A DNA stretch of 64,000 bases. It comes from Haliea sp963974125. Its GTDB lineage: Bacteria > Pseudomonadota > Gammaproteobacteria > Pseudomonadales > Halieaceae. The stretch lies in the NCBI GenBank assembly GCA_963974125.1, contig CAXBCH010000002.1:131864-195863 (forward strand), given 5' to 3'. Below, piece after piece: positions 1 to 8,395 of the stretch. The notes beneath the pieces were generated by a model. That model worked only from the letters and a program-made list of their open reading frames with translations. It was not told the DNA's origin and made no database searches. A program made the position numbers and the translations under genes. The stretch's first letter is position 1. The number at the start of each line of letters is the position of its first letter.

Positions 1-1
1 C

Positions 2-952
2 CGCAGCCTGCGCTCGACCGTGGCCCGGGCGCTGCCGGATGTAGAACACCGGCGCCGGTTCTGGGAGCAGGTCATTGACGGCCCCATTGCCGGCAAGGTG
101 CTCGCAGGCAGGGAAGGGGAGGCGCGAGCATCTCTGGAGCAGCTGCTCGCACTGCAGCAGCGCAACCCGAAAAGCCTGAACCAGGGCGAGGTCTACCTCA
201 TCGGCGCAGGCCCGGGAGATCCGGACCTGATGACCTTCAAGGCGCTGCGGCTGCTGCAGGCAGCGGATGTGGTGCTGTACGACCGGCTGGTCAACCCGGC
301 GATTATCGACCTGGCGCGGCGGGATGCGGAGCGCATCTATGTCGGCAAGCAGCGCTCGCAACACAGCGTGCCGCAGCCGGATATCAATCAGCAGCTGCTG
401 GACCTGGCGCGGCAGGGCAGGCGGGTAGCACGCCTGAAGGGTGGCGACCCCTTCATTTTTGGCCGCGGCGGTGAAGAGATCGAGCTGCTGGCCCGGCACC
501 ACATTCCCTTCCAGGTGGTACCCGGGATCACCGCCGCCAGCGGCGCCGCCTGCTACGCGGGAATTCCGCTCACGCACCGCAATCATGCCCAGTCCGTGCG
601 CTTTGTCGCCGGGCACCTCAAGGACAACCGGCTACAGCACCGCTGGGATGAATTCCAGGCGCCCAGCGAAACCCTGGTGTTCTATATGGGATTGGCGGGC
701 CTGGAGGAGATCTGCTCGCAGCTGGTCGCCCACGGGCGTGATCCGGACACCCCGGTGGCGGTGATAGAGCGGGCGACGTTACCCGAGCAGAGAGTGTTGA
801 CGGGCAGCCTGGCAAGTATTGCCGGCATCGTGGCGGAGTCCAGACCCTCTGCCCACACCCTGATTATCGTGGGCGACGTGGTGCGCCTGCAGGGAGATCT
901 GGACTGGTTCGGTGCAGCAGACCAGGGCTCAGGTTCGGCGCCAGACCAGTAG
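2..952 (+). CDS. cysG: Siroheme synthase CysG, C-terminal part (5' truncated by window)
   Basis: The reading frame is open from the first bases of the window, so the N-terminal NAD-binding (precorrin-2 dehydrogenase/ferrochelatase) half lies upstream. About 316 residues are visible. They begin in the CysG dimerisation segment (RRRFWEQV) and continue into a complete uroporphyrinogen-III C-methyltransferase domain. That domain shows the family motifs GAGPGDPDL, VLYDRLV, RLKGGDPFIFGRGGEE and VPGITAASGAACYAGIPLTHR. It methylates uroporphyrinogen III at C2 and C7 using SAM to make precorrin-2 for siroheme. Siroheme is the cofactor of the sulfite reductase-type hemoprotein at 35.0 kb. The stop overlaps the convergent DUF938 gene by 24 bp. 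Confidence 0.95.
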   Translation, partial: RSLRSTVARALPDVEHRRRFWEQVIDGPIAGKVLAGREGEARASLEQLLALQQRNPKSLNQGEVYLIGAGPGDPDLMTFKALRLLQAADVVLYDRLVNPAIIDLARRDAERIYVGKQRSQHSVPQPDINQQLLDLARQGRRVARLKGGDPFIFGRGGEEIELLARHHIPFQVVPGITAASGAACYAGIPLTHRNHAQSVRFVAGHLKDNRLQHRWDEFQAPSETLVFYMGLAGLEEICSQLVAHGRDPDTPVAVIERATLPEQRVLTGSLASIAGIVAESRPSAHTLIIVGDVVRLQGDLDWFGAADQGSGSAPDQ

Positions 953-1516
953 CCGGTTATTGGCCGGCATGGCGTTGTCTGCAGCCAGGGTAAAGCCCGA
1001 CAGGGCCGCCAGGTCCAACAGATCCTCGATATCCCTGATACCCATGTGCGCTGCGCGGCTGCGAAGATGCTGATCAAATGCCCGGTTGCTGTCGCTGGTG
1101 AAGCTTCCCCCATAGTTGAAAGGGCCGTAGAGGCAGAACGGGGCGCCCTCCGGCAGGATGGCGGCGAGCCCGTGGAACATGGCTTGCACTTCCGGCCAGC
1201 CCATGATGTGCGCCGTGTTGGCAGAGAAGGCGGCATCGGCGGCCACCAGCGGCCAGTTGCTGGCCGCGACATCCAGTGCCAGCGGTGGCAGGACATTGGC
1301 CAGAGCCGCCTCGCGCAAACGCTCCTCGCAATCAGCGACCGATGGGTGATTGGTGGGCTGCCACTGCAGGTGCGGTAGCTGCGTCGCCAAATATTCGGCA
1401 TGCTGCCCGGTACCGCTGCCAATCTCCAGGACCAGTCCCGGCTCGACAAGAATGTCCCGCAGGCATTCAAGGATGGGCTGTTTGTTGTTCTCACACGCCT
1501 GGGAGTAGGGTTTCAT
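929..1516 (-). CDS. DUF938 SAM-dependent methyltransferase-like protein
   Basis: A 195-aa protein with a Rossmann SAM-binding motif I (VLEIGSGTGQHAEYL, about residues 29-43). The DUF938 signature follows: a QPTNHP stretch, a central NTAHIMGW and a YGPFNYGG segment. Family members look like class I methyltransferases, but no substrate is established that I know of. The start ATG sits just downstream of an AGG-containing sequence, and the N-terminus MKPYSQACENNK is typical for the family. It converges on and overlaps the end of cysG by 24 bp, so the two genes share 3' sequence. Confidence 0.85.
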   Translation of the reverse strand: MKPYSQACENNKQPILECLRDILVEPGLVLEIGSGTGQHAEYLATQLPHLQWQPTNHPSVADCEERLREAALANVLPPLALDVAASNWPLVAADAAFSANTAHIMGWPEVQAMFHGLAAILPEGAPFCLYGPFNYGGSFTSDSNRAFDQHLRSRAAHMGIRDIEDLLDLAALSGFTLAADNAMPANNRLLVWRRT

Positions 1517-1589
1517 CGGTCACCTGTGGAGGAGCGTATTGGCGGCGGTTCACGCCAGCCTCAGGTTAACATGTCGCACAGCTGATTCC

Positions 1590-1988
1590 TCAGCCTGGTG
1601 ACGCATGGTGCCGGAGCAAGTACAGGCCCAGAGCGACACCGGCAGCGGCACCGGCGGCGTCAGCGACGACGTCCCAGACATCCGCGCTGCGCCCGGGAAT
1701 GGCCCCCTGCAACCATTCGGTACTGCCCCCCAAGGCCAGCAGGCCGAGGAAGAAGGGCAGGATCTGCAGGTTTCGGGTCAGCCAGCCGAGGACGATAAAA
1801 TAGCCGCAGACCGCAAACATCCCGGCGTGCATCAGCTTGTCGACATGCGAATAACCGCTAACTGTCGCGCCTTGCGGCCAGGGCAGCCAACTGGTCAACA
1901 ACGCCAGCTGCTCCCCGGTCAGCAGCAGTGCAAGCACAGTCCCCGACAACGCGAGCGCCGAGAAGATCCGGTAACGGAGGCGTGGCAA
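1590..1988 (-). CDS. VanZ-like small integral membrane protein
   Basis: A 132-aa protein with four hydrophobic segments (about residues 8-30, 48-67, 72-90 and 105-124). It has the VanZ-like pattern of a conserved DKLMHAGMFAV segment after the first loop and an STEWLQGAIPGRSADVWDVVADAAGA segment before the last helix. VanZ-like proteins are widespread, and glycopeptide resistance is not implied. It lies 12 bp beyond the stop of the upstream PAS/HTH regulator on the same strand, so the two may be cotranscribed. The molecular role is unknown. Confidence 0.8.
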   Translation of the reverse strand: MPRLRYRIFSALALSGTVLALLLTGEQLALLTSWLPWPQGATVSGYSHVDKLMHAGMFAVCGYFIVLGWLTRNLQILPFFLGLLALGGSTEWLQGAIPGRSADVWDVVADAAGAAAGVALGLYLLRHHASPG

Positions 1989-2000
1989 GGGCGTGCAACC

Positions 2001-2705
2001 CTACAGCGGTCGACGATCGAACCGGGGAAACCCCGGCAAATCATCCGACATGACTGGAAAAATGGATTGCCGGGCGGGCACCAGCTCGTCGGCAAAGCTA
2101 CGGTAAATGGCCGTTCGCAGTGCGCCCGCTGTACTGTAGCCCGTGCCGGCCGCCAGCTCATCAAGGATCGACCGCACCCGACTGGTGGAGATGCCATGTT
2201 CAGCGGCTATCTGGTGCAGGGGATTGCCACTGATGAAATCCTCGAATAACTGCAGGGTCTGCAGGGTCCAGCGGGCCCCAAGGGAGTCGGTGATGTGCCC
2301 GTCCTGGTCGGCACGGACCAGGCTGCGATTGAAGGGGTCCTCGATATTGGCCAGGTAGACGACATAACCAGCCGCCAGCTTCACCACATTCAGGACTCCC
2401 CGAAACATGCGTCCGGCGGGGGTCAACAGCCAGACCCAGGCGGTGGCATTGCCGTACAGTCTGGCGGCATCCTCCAGCAGACCACCAACGGGATCCTTCT
2501 GCATGGGCCTGGTCCTGCGCCAGCCTGCGGGCAGCACCACGGCCATGTCCTCGCGCTGGGCCAGCTCCGACAGGGTCTTGCCCCGCGCCTGCTCCATGGT
2601 CACACCATTCAGGCGCAGGCCCGCGGGCGACATCGACAGTATGCGCAGGTCTTCGTCCAGCCGGGTGACCGGCATCAATTCCCCCAACCCCTCAGCCCAA
2701 TCCAT
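2001..2705 (-). CDS. PAS-like sensor with C-terminal LuxR-type helix-turn-helix
   Basis: About 234 aa. The N-terminal part resembles a PAS fold (roughly residues 10-120: LDEDLRILSMSPAGLRLNG, then a TAWVWLLTPAGRMFRGVLNVV core). The C-terminal 60 residues look like a LuxR/GerE helix-turn-helix (SGNPLHQIAAEHGISTSRVRSILDEL, then STAGALRTAIY). I read it as a one-component transcription regulator with unknown signal. I chose the ATG giving MDWAEGLG; four codons further upstream (2717) is another in-frame start. It is followed by the VanZ-like gene, a plausible cotranscribed partner. Family assignment is by pattern only. Confidence 0.6.
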   Translation of the reverse strand: MDWAEGLGELMPVTRLDEDLRILSMSPAGLRLNGVTMEQARGKTLSELAQREDMAVVLPAGWRRTRPMQKDPVGGLLEDAARLYGNATAWVWLLTPAGRMFRGVLNVVKLAAGYVVYLANIEDPFNRSLVRADQDGHITDSLGARWTLQTLQLFEDFISGNPLHQIAAEHGISTSRVRSILDELAAGTGYSTAGALRTAIYRSFADELVPARQSIFPVMSDDLPGFPRFDRRPL

Positions 2706-2731
2706 GGTTAGCTCCACCCTGTCGAGAATAC

Positions 2732-4867
2732 CTAGTCCTCTTGCCCGCCTCTTGGGCTGTGCTGGGCAAAGCGCTGTTGCCGCAGGAGGAGGGCATCCAC
2801 CAGGACATTGCCCGCTTCCGTCAACAGGACATCCGGGCGCTTGTCAACGGAGTCGACGGCGCCCTCATCAATCTCTTCGTCTTCCTCGAGGAAGTCATCC
2901 TCCAGGTCTGTGAGCAGCTCCTCGCCAAGCGCGGCGCGGCGCCGATTCTCGATGGCAAGGGCCTTGCGCTCCTGTTCTTCACGCATCGCGATGCGGGTCT
3001 CTTCATTGAGCGGCAGGGTCTTGATGGCGCGGGCTTCCTCCGCCAGTTCGACCTGCTCCTCAAGGAACACGAACTCCGGGTTCTGGTGGCTGCGACTACG
3101 GAACAGCCGGGTGATCTCGGGGATCACCGAGGCAATGTCGTCGTAGCGACGGTGCCGCACCGGGTTGATCTGGTCCCAGCTCAAGGCGTGATCCAGCGCG
3201 CTTTCGCCGATCTGGTCCGGATCGAAGAGAGAGGGAAACAGTACATCCGGAACCACGCCACGATGCTGGGTGCTATCGCCGGAAATCCGGTAGAACTTGG
3301 ACTCGGTCAATTTCAGCTGCCCCTCGGTCAGGGGCACCATGGTCTGCACGGTACCCTTGCCGAAGGAGCGGTCACCGACAATGATGCCGCGCTGGTAATC
3401 CTGAATGGCGCCGGCAAAGATTTCCGAGGCGGATGCGCTGAGCCGGTTGATCAGTACAACCAGCGGGCCATCGTAGTAGGGCGTGCGCGCCCGCTTGCCA
3501 TCGCGCCAGACGCGACGTGAGGAGTGGCGGATCTGCACCGTCGGTCCGTACTCGATGAACAGGCCGGTCAGCTCATTGGCCTCCTGCAGGGAGCCACCGC
3601 CGTTGTGGCGCAGGTCCATGACGATGCCGTCAACTCCCTCCTCCTGCAGCTCGTCGAGCAATTTGCGCACATCGCGAGTGGTACTCTTGTAGTCATCGTC
3701 ACCACGGCGCATGGCATCAAAGTCGATGTAGAAAGCCGGGATATCGATGACACCGATTTTCATCATATCGTCGCCCGCGGGTACCTCGAGTATCTCCTTC
3801 TGCGCCGACTGCTCCTCGAGCTTGACCTGATTGCGGACAATGGTGATTTCCCGGCGGATATCGGTGGCGGGGGACTTGGCCGGAATCACCTGCAGGCGCA
3901 CGGTGGAGCCTTTGGGGCCGCGGATCAGTTCCACCACCTCGTCCAGGCGCCAGCCGACCACATCCTCGAAATCGCCATCCTCGCCCTGGGCAACGGCGGT
4001 AATCCGGTCCGAGGGGCGCAACTCGCCCTGTTTGTCCGCGGGGCCCGCCGCTACCAGGCGCGCCACCTTGGTGTATTCGTCTTCTATTTGCAGTACTGCG
4101 CCAATGCCCTCCAGGGACAGACTCATGTTGATGTTGAAGTTCTCGGAGCGGCGCGGGGACAGATAGTTGGTGTGGGGGTCATAGAGCTCGGTCAGGGCGT
4201 TGGCGTAAATCTGGAAGACATCCTGATGGTTGTACTGTTTGACCCGCTTGAGCTGATTGCTGTAGCGCTTGACCAGCGTCGGCACGATCTCCTGCTCATC
4301 CTTCTCCGCAAGGCGCAGGCTCAAGACCTGGTTCTTCAGATGCCGGCGCCAGCGATCATCGAGCTCGGTATCATCCGCGGCCCAGGGGCGGGACTTGCCG
4401 TCGAGTAGGTAGTCCTCGTCGGCGGTAAAATCCATTTCCGCGACCGTGGTCTCAAGCGTGTCCACGATGGTCGAGAGCCGCGCCTCAAGGCGCTTCTGGA
4501 AGCGGTTGAAGATGGCAAAACCCGCTTCCAGGTTTCCCGCATGCAGCTCTTCATCCATGCTCTGCCGGTAGCGCTCGAACTCCGCCAGATCGGTGGCGGT
4601 GAAAAACATCCTGCCGCCATCGAGGCTGTCGATGTAATTGTCCAGGTGCATGGACGACAGGTGATCATCGTATTTGAGTTTGGCGTAGTGGCGCTGTTCC
4701 AACTGCTCTATCAGCTCGACCACGGTTTCCCGCTGGCTGTCGGTATAGGTGATATAGCTGAAGGCGGGGACGGAGGCGGTGGCCAGCACCAGCGCACCGA
4801 CAAGGGTAACGAGGGCTGCAGGCAGCCAGCCCCGGCGGTTGGCTGGGCGTACAATGGCTGTGGTCAA
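2732..4867 (-). CDS. prc: Tail-specific (carboxy-terminal processing) protease Prc
   Basis: A 711-aa S41 peptidase that acts in the periplasm and trims or degrades proteins from their C-termini. An N-terminal signal/anchor helix covers about residues 12-37, followed by the long helical Prc N-domain. A PDZ domain (about 245-330, GIGAVLQIEDEYTKVARLV) precedes the protease core. The catalytic dyad is visible as Ser479 in LSASASEIF and Lys504 in RSFGKGTVQ, spaced 25 residues apart as in E. coli Prc. A charged C-terminal DUF3340-like tail follows. The start is TTG at 4867, supported by a GGAGG Shine-Dalgarno 8 nt upstream. Length matches the family (about 680 aa). Confidence 0.95.
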   Translation of the reverse strand: MTTAIVRPANRRGWLPAALVTLVGALVLATASVPAFSYITYTDSQRETVVELIEQLEQRHYAKLKYDDHLSSMHLDNYIDSLDGGRMFFTATDLAEFERYRQSMDEELHAGNLEAGFAIFNRFQKRLEARLSTIVDTLETTVAEMDFTADEDYLLDGKSRPWAADDTELDDRWRRHLKNQVLSLRLAEKDEQEIVPTLVKRYSNQLKRVKQYNHQDVFQIYANALTELYDPHTNYLSPRRSENFNINMSLSLEGIGAVLQIEDEYTKVARLVAAGPADKQGELRPSDRITAVAQGEDGDFEDVVGWRLDEVVELIRGPKGSTVRLQVIPAKSPATDIRREITIVRNQVKLEEQSAQKEILEVPAGDDMMKIGVIDIPAFYIDFDAMRRGDDDYKSTTRDVRKLLDELQEEGVDGIVMDLRHNGGGSLQEANELTGLFIEYGPTVQIRHSSRRVWRDGKRARTPYYDGPLVVLINRLSASASEIFAGAIQDYQRGIIVGDRSFGKGTVQTMVPLTEGQLKLTESKFYRISGDSTQHRGVVPDVLFPSLFDPDQIGESALDHALSWDQINPVRHRRYDDIASVIPEITRLFRSRSHQNPEFVFLEEQVELAEEARAIKTLPLNEETRIAMREEQERKALAIENRRRAALGEELLTDLEDDFLEEDEEIDEGAVDSVDKRPDVLLTEAGNVLVDALLLRQQRFAQHSPRGGQED

Positions 4868-5062
4868 TGAAAGTACCTCCGCTTGTTATCACGATCCAGT
4901 GTAACGCGCCATCGTCGCTGCTCCAATAAGTGATCGCAGCGATCGCGCAATTCAGTCAGACTACTTCGGCGGGGATACGTTCCCCCCGCAGTACTCTGGC
5001 TTGCCGGGGTTCGAGTTAGTGTAATATTGCCTTTTAGCTACAGGACAGCCACATTTGACGCC

Positions 5063-6793
5063 ATGCTACCCGTAGCAATCACCAATTCGCTGATCTTCTG
5101 GGGTGCCCTGCTGGCGCTGCTGTGCGTCGTGGCGAGCGGGCTGTCGCGGCGGGTGGGCGCCCCGGTACTGCTGGTATTCCTGGTACTGGGCATGCTGGCC
5201 GGAGAGGAGGGCGTCGGCGGCATCCGCTTCGACAACGTCAGCCAGGCTTTCCTGTTCGGTAGCCTGGCGCTGGCCATCATCATCTTCGACGGCGGCCAGG
5301 GTGCACGCAAGGACACTTTCCGGGTCAGTCTCGGCCCCGCCCTGTCCCTGGCCACTGTGGGTGTTCTGGTCACCGCCGGTATCACCGGCCTGGCCGCGAA
5401 ACTAGTCTTGAACCTGCCCTGGCTCGAGGCCATGCTCATAGGCGCCATCGTTGGCTCCACCGATGCAGCGGCGGTGTTCGGCCTGCTGCGATCAGCGGGC
5501 CTCCAGCTCAAGGAGCGAACCAGCGCCACGCTGGAGATCGAGTCCGGCAGCAACGATCCGATGGCCATTTTCCTGACCATCACCCTGGTGGAGCTGCTGG
5601 TGCTGCGCGCCGCCAATCCCGGCCTCGAGATTCTCGGAGCCTTTGCCGAACAGATGGGCCTGGGCCTCGCGATCGGCTTTGCCGGCGGCTATTTGCTGGT
5701 ACTGTTGCTCAAGCGCCTGGTGCTGCCGGTGTCCATGTACCCGCTGCTGGCGCTGGCGGGAGGCATGAGCGTGTTCGGCATCAGCAACCTGTGGGGCGGC
5801 AGCGGCTTCCTGGCGATCTATCTGGTGGGAATACTGGTCGGCAACGCCTCCTTGCCCCACGCCAAGGACATTCGCCGTTTTCACGACGGCATCGCCTGGC
5901 TGGCGCAGATAGGCATGTTCCTGATGCTGGGGCTGCTGATTACGCCCAGCAGCCTGATACCCCTGGTGCTGCCCGGCCTTGGCATCGCGCTGGCCCTGAT
6001 CCTGGTGGCGCGCCCGCTGGCGGTACTGCTGTCCCTGCTGCCATTCCACTTCCCCTGGCGGGAGCAGGTCTTCATCAGCTGGTGCGGCCTGCGCGGCGCC
6101 GTACCCATTATCCTCGCGCTGTTTCCCTCCCTGGCGGGCCTGGAGCTGGCGGATACCTTCTTCGAACTGGCTTTTTTCGTGGTGCTCGTGTCGCTGATGC
6201 TGCAGGGCTGGACTATCGCCCCCATCGCTCGCTGGCTGGGTATCGAGGTACCACCGGTGCTGGAGGAACCCGAGCACCTGGTATTGAAAATACCGGATGA
6301 CCAGGAAAAGGAGCTGCTGGTGTATCGGGCGGTGGTCGGCAGCCCGGCCATCGGCACCCAGGTGGCGCGGCTGCCACTCTCCGGGGGCGCCCAGCTGGTG
6401 GGGCTGGTACGCCAGGGGGTACTGGTGCAGGAATGGCAGCAGCAGACGATACAGGACGCGGATCACGTCATGGTACTGGGGACCGACGGCGGCACTCCGG
6501 CGCTGGCGCGGCTGTTTACCCCGACCGCGAGCCGCACTGACCGCGAGCGCGAGGTTGCGGATTTCTTTGGCAGCTTCGTACTCAAGCCCGACGCGCGTCT
6601 CGCGGACCTGTCGCAGATGTACGGCTTCGAAGTACCCGAGCCGCTGCGCGCCCTGACCGTGGCCGAGTTCATCAACCGCCAGTTCCACCAGAAGCCGGTG
6701 GTCGGTGACCGGGTCTCCCTGGGGCACGTGCAGTTCGTGGTGAAGAAACTCGACGGCGAGCGCATTGCCACCGTCGGCTTGAAGCTGGGCTGA
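5063..6793 (+). CDS. nhaP2: K+/H+ antiporter, NhaP2/CvrA family
   Basis: About 576 aa. The first 400 residues are a CPA1-type Na+(K+)/H+ exchanger domain with roughly 12 membrane helices; key segments are GSTDAAAVFGLLR, ESGSNDPMAIFLT and WCGLRGAVPIILALFP. The cytoplasmic tail contains an RCK_C/TrkA-C-like domain (about 400-475) and a CorC/HlyC-type C-terminal domain, the layout of NhaP2 (CvrA). It exchanges cytoplasmic K+ for H+. The start chosen is ATG at 5063; a TTG 12 codons upstream is possible but adds a non-membrane leader without obvious benefit. Its stop lies one nucleotide from the stop of the convergent gene at 6795. Confidence 0.9.
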   Translation: MLPVAITNSLIFWGALLALLCVVASGLSRRVGAPVLLVFLVLGMLAGEEGVGGIRFDNVSQAFLFGSLALAIIIFDGGQGARKDTFRVSLGPALSLATVGVLVTAGITGLAAKLVLNLPWLEAMLIGAIVGSTDAAAVFGLLRSAGLQLKERTSATLEIESGSNDPMAIFLTITLVELLVLRAANPGLEILGAFAEQMGLGLAIGFAGGYLLVLLLKRLVLPVSMYPLLALAGGMSVFGISNLWGGSGFLAIYLVGILVGNASLPHAKDIRRFHDGIAWLAQIGMFLMLGLLITPSSLIPLVLPGLGIALALILVARPLAVLLSLLPFHFPWREQVFISWCGLRGAVPIILALFPSLAGLELADTFFELAFFVVLVSLMLQGWTIAPIARWLGIEVPPVLEEPEHLVLKIPDDQEKELLVYRAVVGSPAIGTQVARLPLSGGAQLVGLVRQGVLVQEWQQQTIQDADHVMVLGTDGGTPALARLFTPTASRTDREREVADFFGSFVLKPDARLADLSQMYGFEVPEPLRALTVAEFINRQFHQKPVVGDRVSLGHVQFVVKKLDGERIATVGLKLG

Positions 6794-6794
6794 G

Positions 6795-8321
6795 TCACCC
6801 CGCTACTGCGTCCGTGGCGATAATCTCGATACCCGCAAGCGCCTGCGCGTAGCCTTTTTTCCGCTCCAGTTCCATGCCCCGCAGGATCTGGATGCGCTGG
6901 GCCTGGGGCGAGCCGGCCCCGTGCAGGGACTCGGTCAGGTAACCCACTGCGTTGCGACCCAGAGTCATGTTCTCGATCAGGCGCAGCATGCGGGTGCGGC
7001 TTTCGACCGGTATATCCGGCCGGCCCTGGAAATATTTGCGCAGCATTGGACCGGTCTCTTCCTGCTCGAAATCCGCCTGCGAGGGCAGGGTGACCATCAG
7101 GCCACCCGCCAGGTCCTGGGCCAGGCGGGAAATCTCGTAGGGAAAGCGGGTGACGTTGTGCTTGCAGACGTTGGCCAGCATTTCGTCGTTCATATAGATC
7201 CCGGAAGCCAGCGGCTGTGCCTCGTGGGAGGAGGCAATGGCGGAGGAGTAGATGGTCTCGTTGAGGTGGGTCATTTCCACCAGCTTGTCCTTGATATGGC
7301 TGGCAGCGTCGGCGCCGTTGTACTCGGCAATGGCAGCCGCGGCGCCCACCATCACGTCCCCGAGCCCGGTCTTGCAGACATAGCTGGCGCGATGGTAGGC
7401 GGTGAATCGCGCCACCATCGGCTGCGCGAACTCGTATTCCCCGTCCATCAGCACGTGCTCCCAGGGGATGAACACATTGTCAAACACCACCAGGGTCTCC
7501 TGGCCGCCGTAGCGGGCATTGCCCTTGTCGATATCGCCTTCCTCCAGGGCGCGGGTGTCGCATGACTGCCGCCCGTAGATATAGGTCAGGCCCTCGGCAT
7601 CGCCGGGCACCATCCCCACCACCGCGTAGTCCCGATCTGCCGCGGTCATGTTCATGGTCGGCATGATGCAGATCCAGTGACTGTTGAGGCCACCCGTCAT
7701 GTGGGCCTTGGCCCCGGTGACGTAGAGACCGCGTTCATTGCGTGCGGTGACATGCAGAAACAGGTCGGGGTCTGCCTGCTCGTGGGGCCGCTTGCTGCGG
7801 TCGCCCTTGGGATCCGTCATGCCGGCACCGATAATCACGTTGTTGCGCTGGGCCTCGCGCATGAACTCGAGATAGCGCTGGTGATAGGGCGTGCCGTGCT
7901 TCTGGTCGATATCCCAGGTGATGGAGTGCAATACGCTGATGGTATCCAGGCCTGCACAGCGCTGGAAGCAGGTGCCGGTGAGCTGCCCCATGCGGCGCTG
8001 CATCCGGTTCTTCAGTACCAGGTCCTGCGGCGACTCGACAATGTGCAGGAACCGGTTGACCCGCGCATTGACCAGCGGGGAATGCGCCGTTGCCAGCTCC
8101 GGGTCGGCAATTGCCAGGTCATAGGTCGCCTGCAAGGCGTTGATGGAAGGCCTGATGATCGGGTGGTCCACGGGCTCTGCAATCTTCTCGCCGAAAAGGT
8201 ACACACGGACGCCGCGGTTGCGCAGGCTGTCGACGTACTCTTCACCTGTACGGATGGGGCTGAACCGCCCCCAGCGCTGCGCGGCGGTCTCTTCCCGGCG
8301 GGTGGGCAAGGGTGCATTCAT
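6795..8321 (-). CDS. 4-hydroxybutyryl-CoA dehydratase-like (HpaB/AbfD superfamily) flavoprotein
   Basis: 508 aa, acyl-CoA dehydrogenase-like fold of the 4-hydroxyphenylacetate 3-hydroxylase superfamily. Whole-length similarity is to 4-hydroxybutyryl-CoA dehydratase/vinylacetyl-CoA isomerase (AbfD) rather than true HpaB: GTCFQRC, AMTDPKGDRS, RQSCDTRALEEGD, GGQETLVVFDNVFIPWE, HLNETIY, VTRFPYEI and TESLHGAGSPQAQRI. The AbfD [4Fe-4S] ligands (Cys99, Cys103, His292, Cys299) correspond to Cys118, Cys122, His310 and Cys316 here. The His-to-Cys spacing is 6 instead of 7. Catalytic-pocket equivalents Gln120, Glu275, Tyr314, Lys317 and Glu464 are present. ATG at 8321 has an AGGAG 8 nt upstream. No other genes of a 4-hydroxybutyrate pathway are adjacent, so the substrate is inferred. 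Confidence 0.8.
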   Translation of the reverse strand: MNAPLPTRREETAAQRWGRFSPIRTGEEYVDSLRNRGVRVYLFGEKIAEPVDHPIIRPSINALQATYDLAIADPELATAHSPLVNARVNRFLHIVESPQDLVLKNRMQRRMGQLTGTCFQRCAGLDTISVLHSITWDIDQKHGTPYHQRYLEFMREAQRNNVIIGAGMTDPKGDRSKRPHEQADPDLFLHVTARNERGLYVTGAKAHMTGGLNSHWICIMPTMNMTAADRDYAVVGMVPGDAEGLTYIYGRQSCDTRALEEGDIDKGNARYGGQETLVVFDNVFIPWEHVLMDGEYEFAQPMVARFTAYHRASYVCKTGLGDVMVGAAAAIAEYNGADAASHIKDKLVEMTHLNETIYSSAIASSHEAQPLASGIYMNDEMLANVCKHNVTRFPYEISRLAQDLAGGLMVTLPSQADFEQEETGPMLRKYFQGRPDIPVESRTRMLRLIENMTLGRNAVGYLTESLHGAGSPQAQRIQILRGMELERKKGYAQALAGIEIIATDAVAG

Positions 8322-8395
8322 GGGATCAGCTCCTGTCGGTTTTCTATGCAATTTTTTGCAGCAGTATAACGCCCGTAGCCAGCATGATGACAGGG

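Noticed and set aside
1590..1988. Vancomycin/teicoplanin resistance gene
   Set aside because: VanZ-like fold only; such small membrane proteins are common in Gram-negative bacteria and no other van genes are present.
5027..5062. TTG start 12 codons upstream for the K+/H+ antiporter
   Set aside because: No clear Shine-Dalgarno, and the added residues precede a typical membrane N-terminus beginning at ATG 5063.
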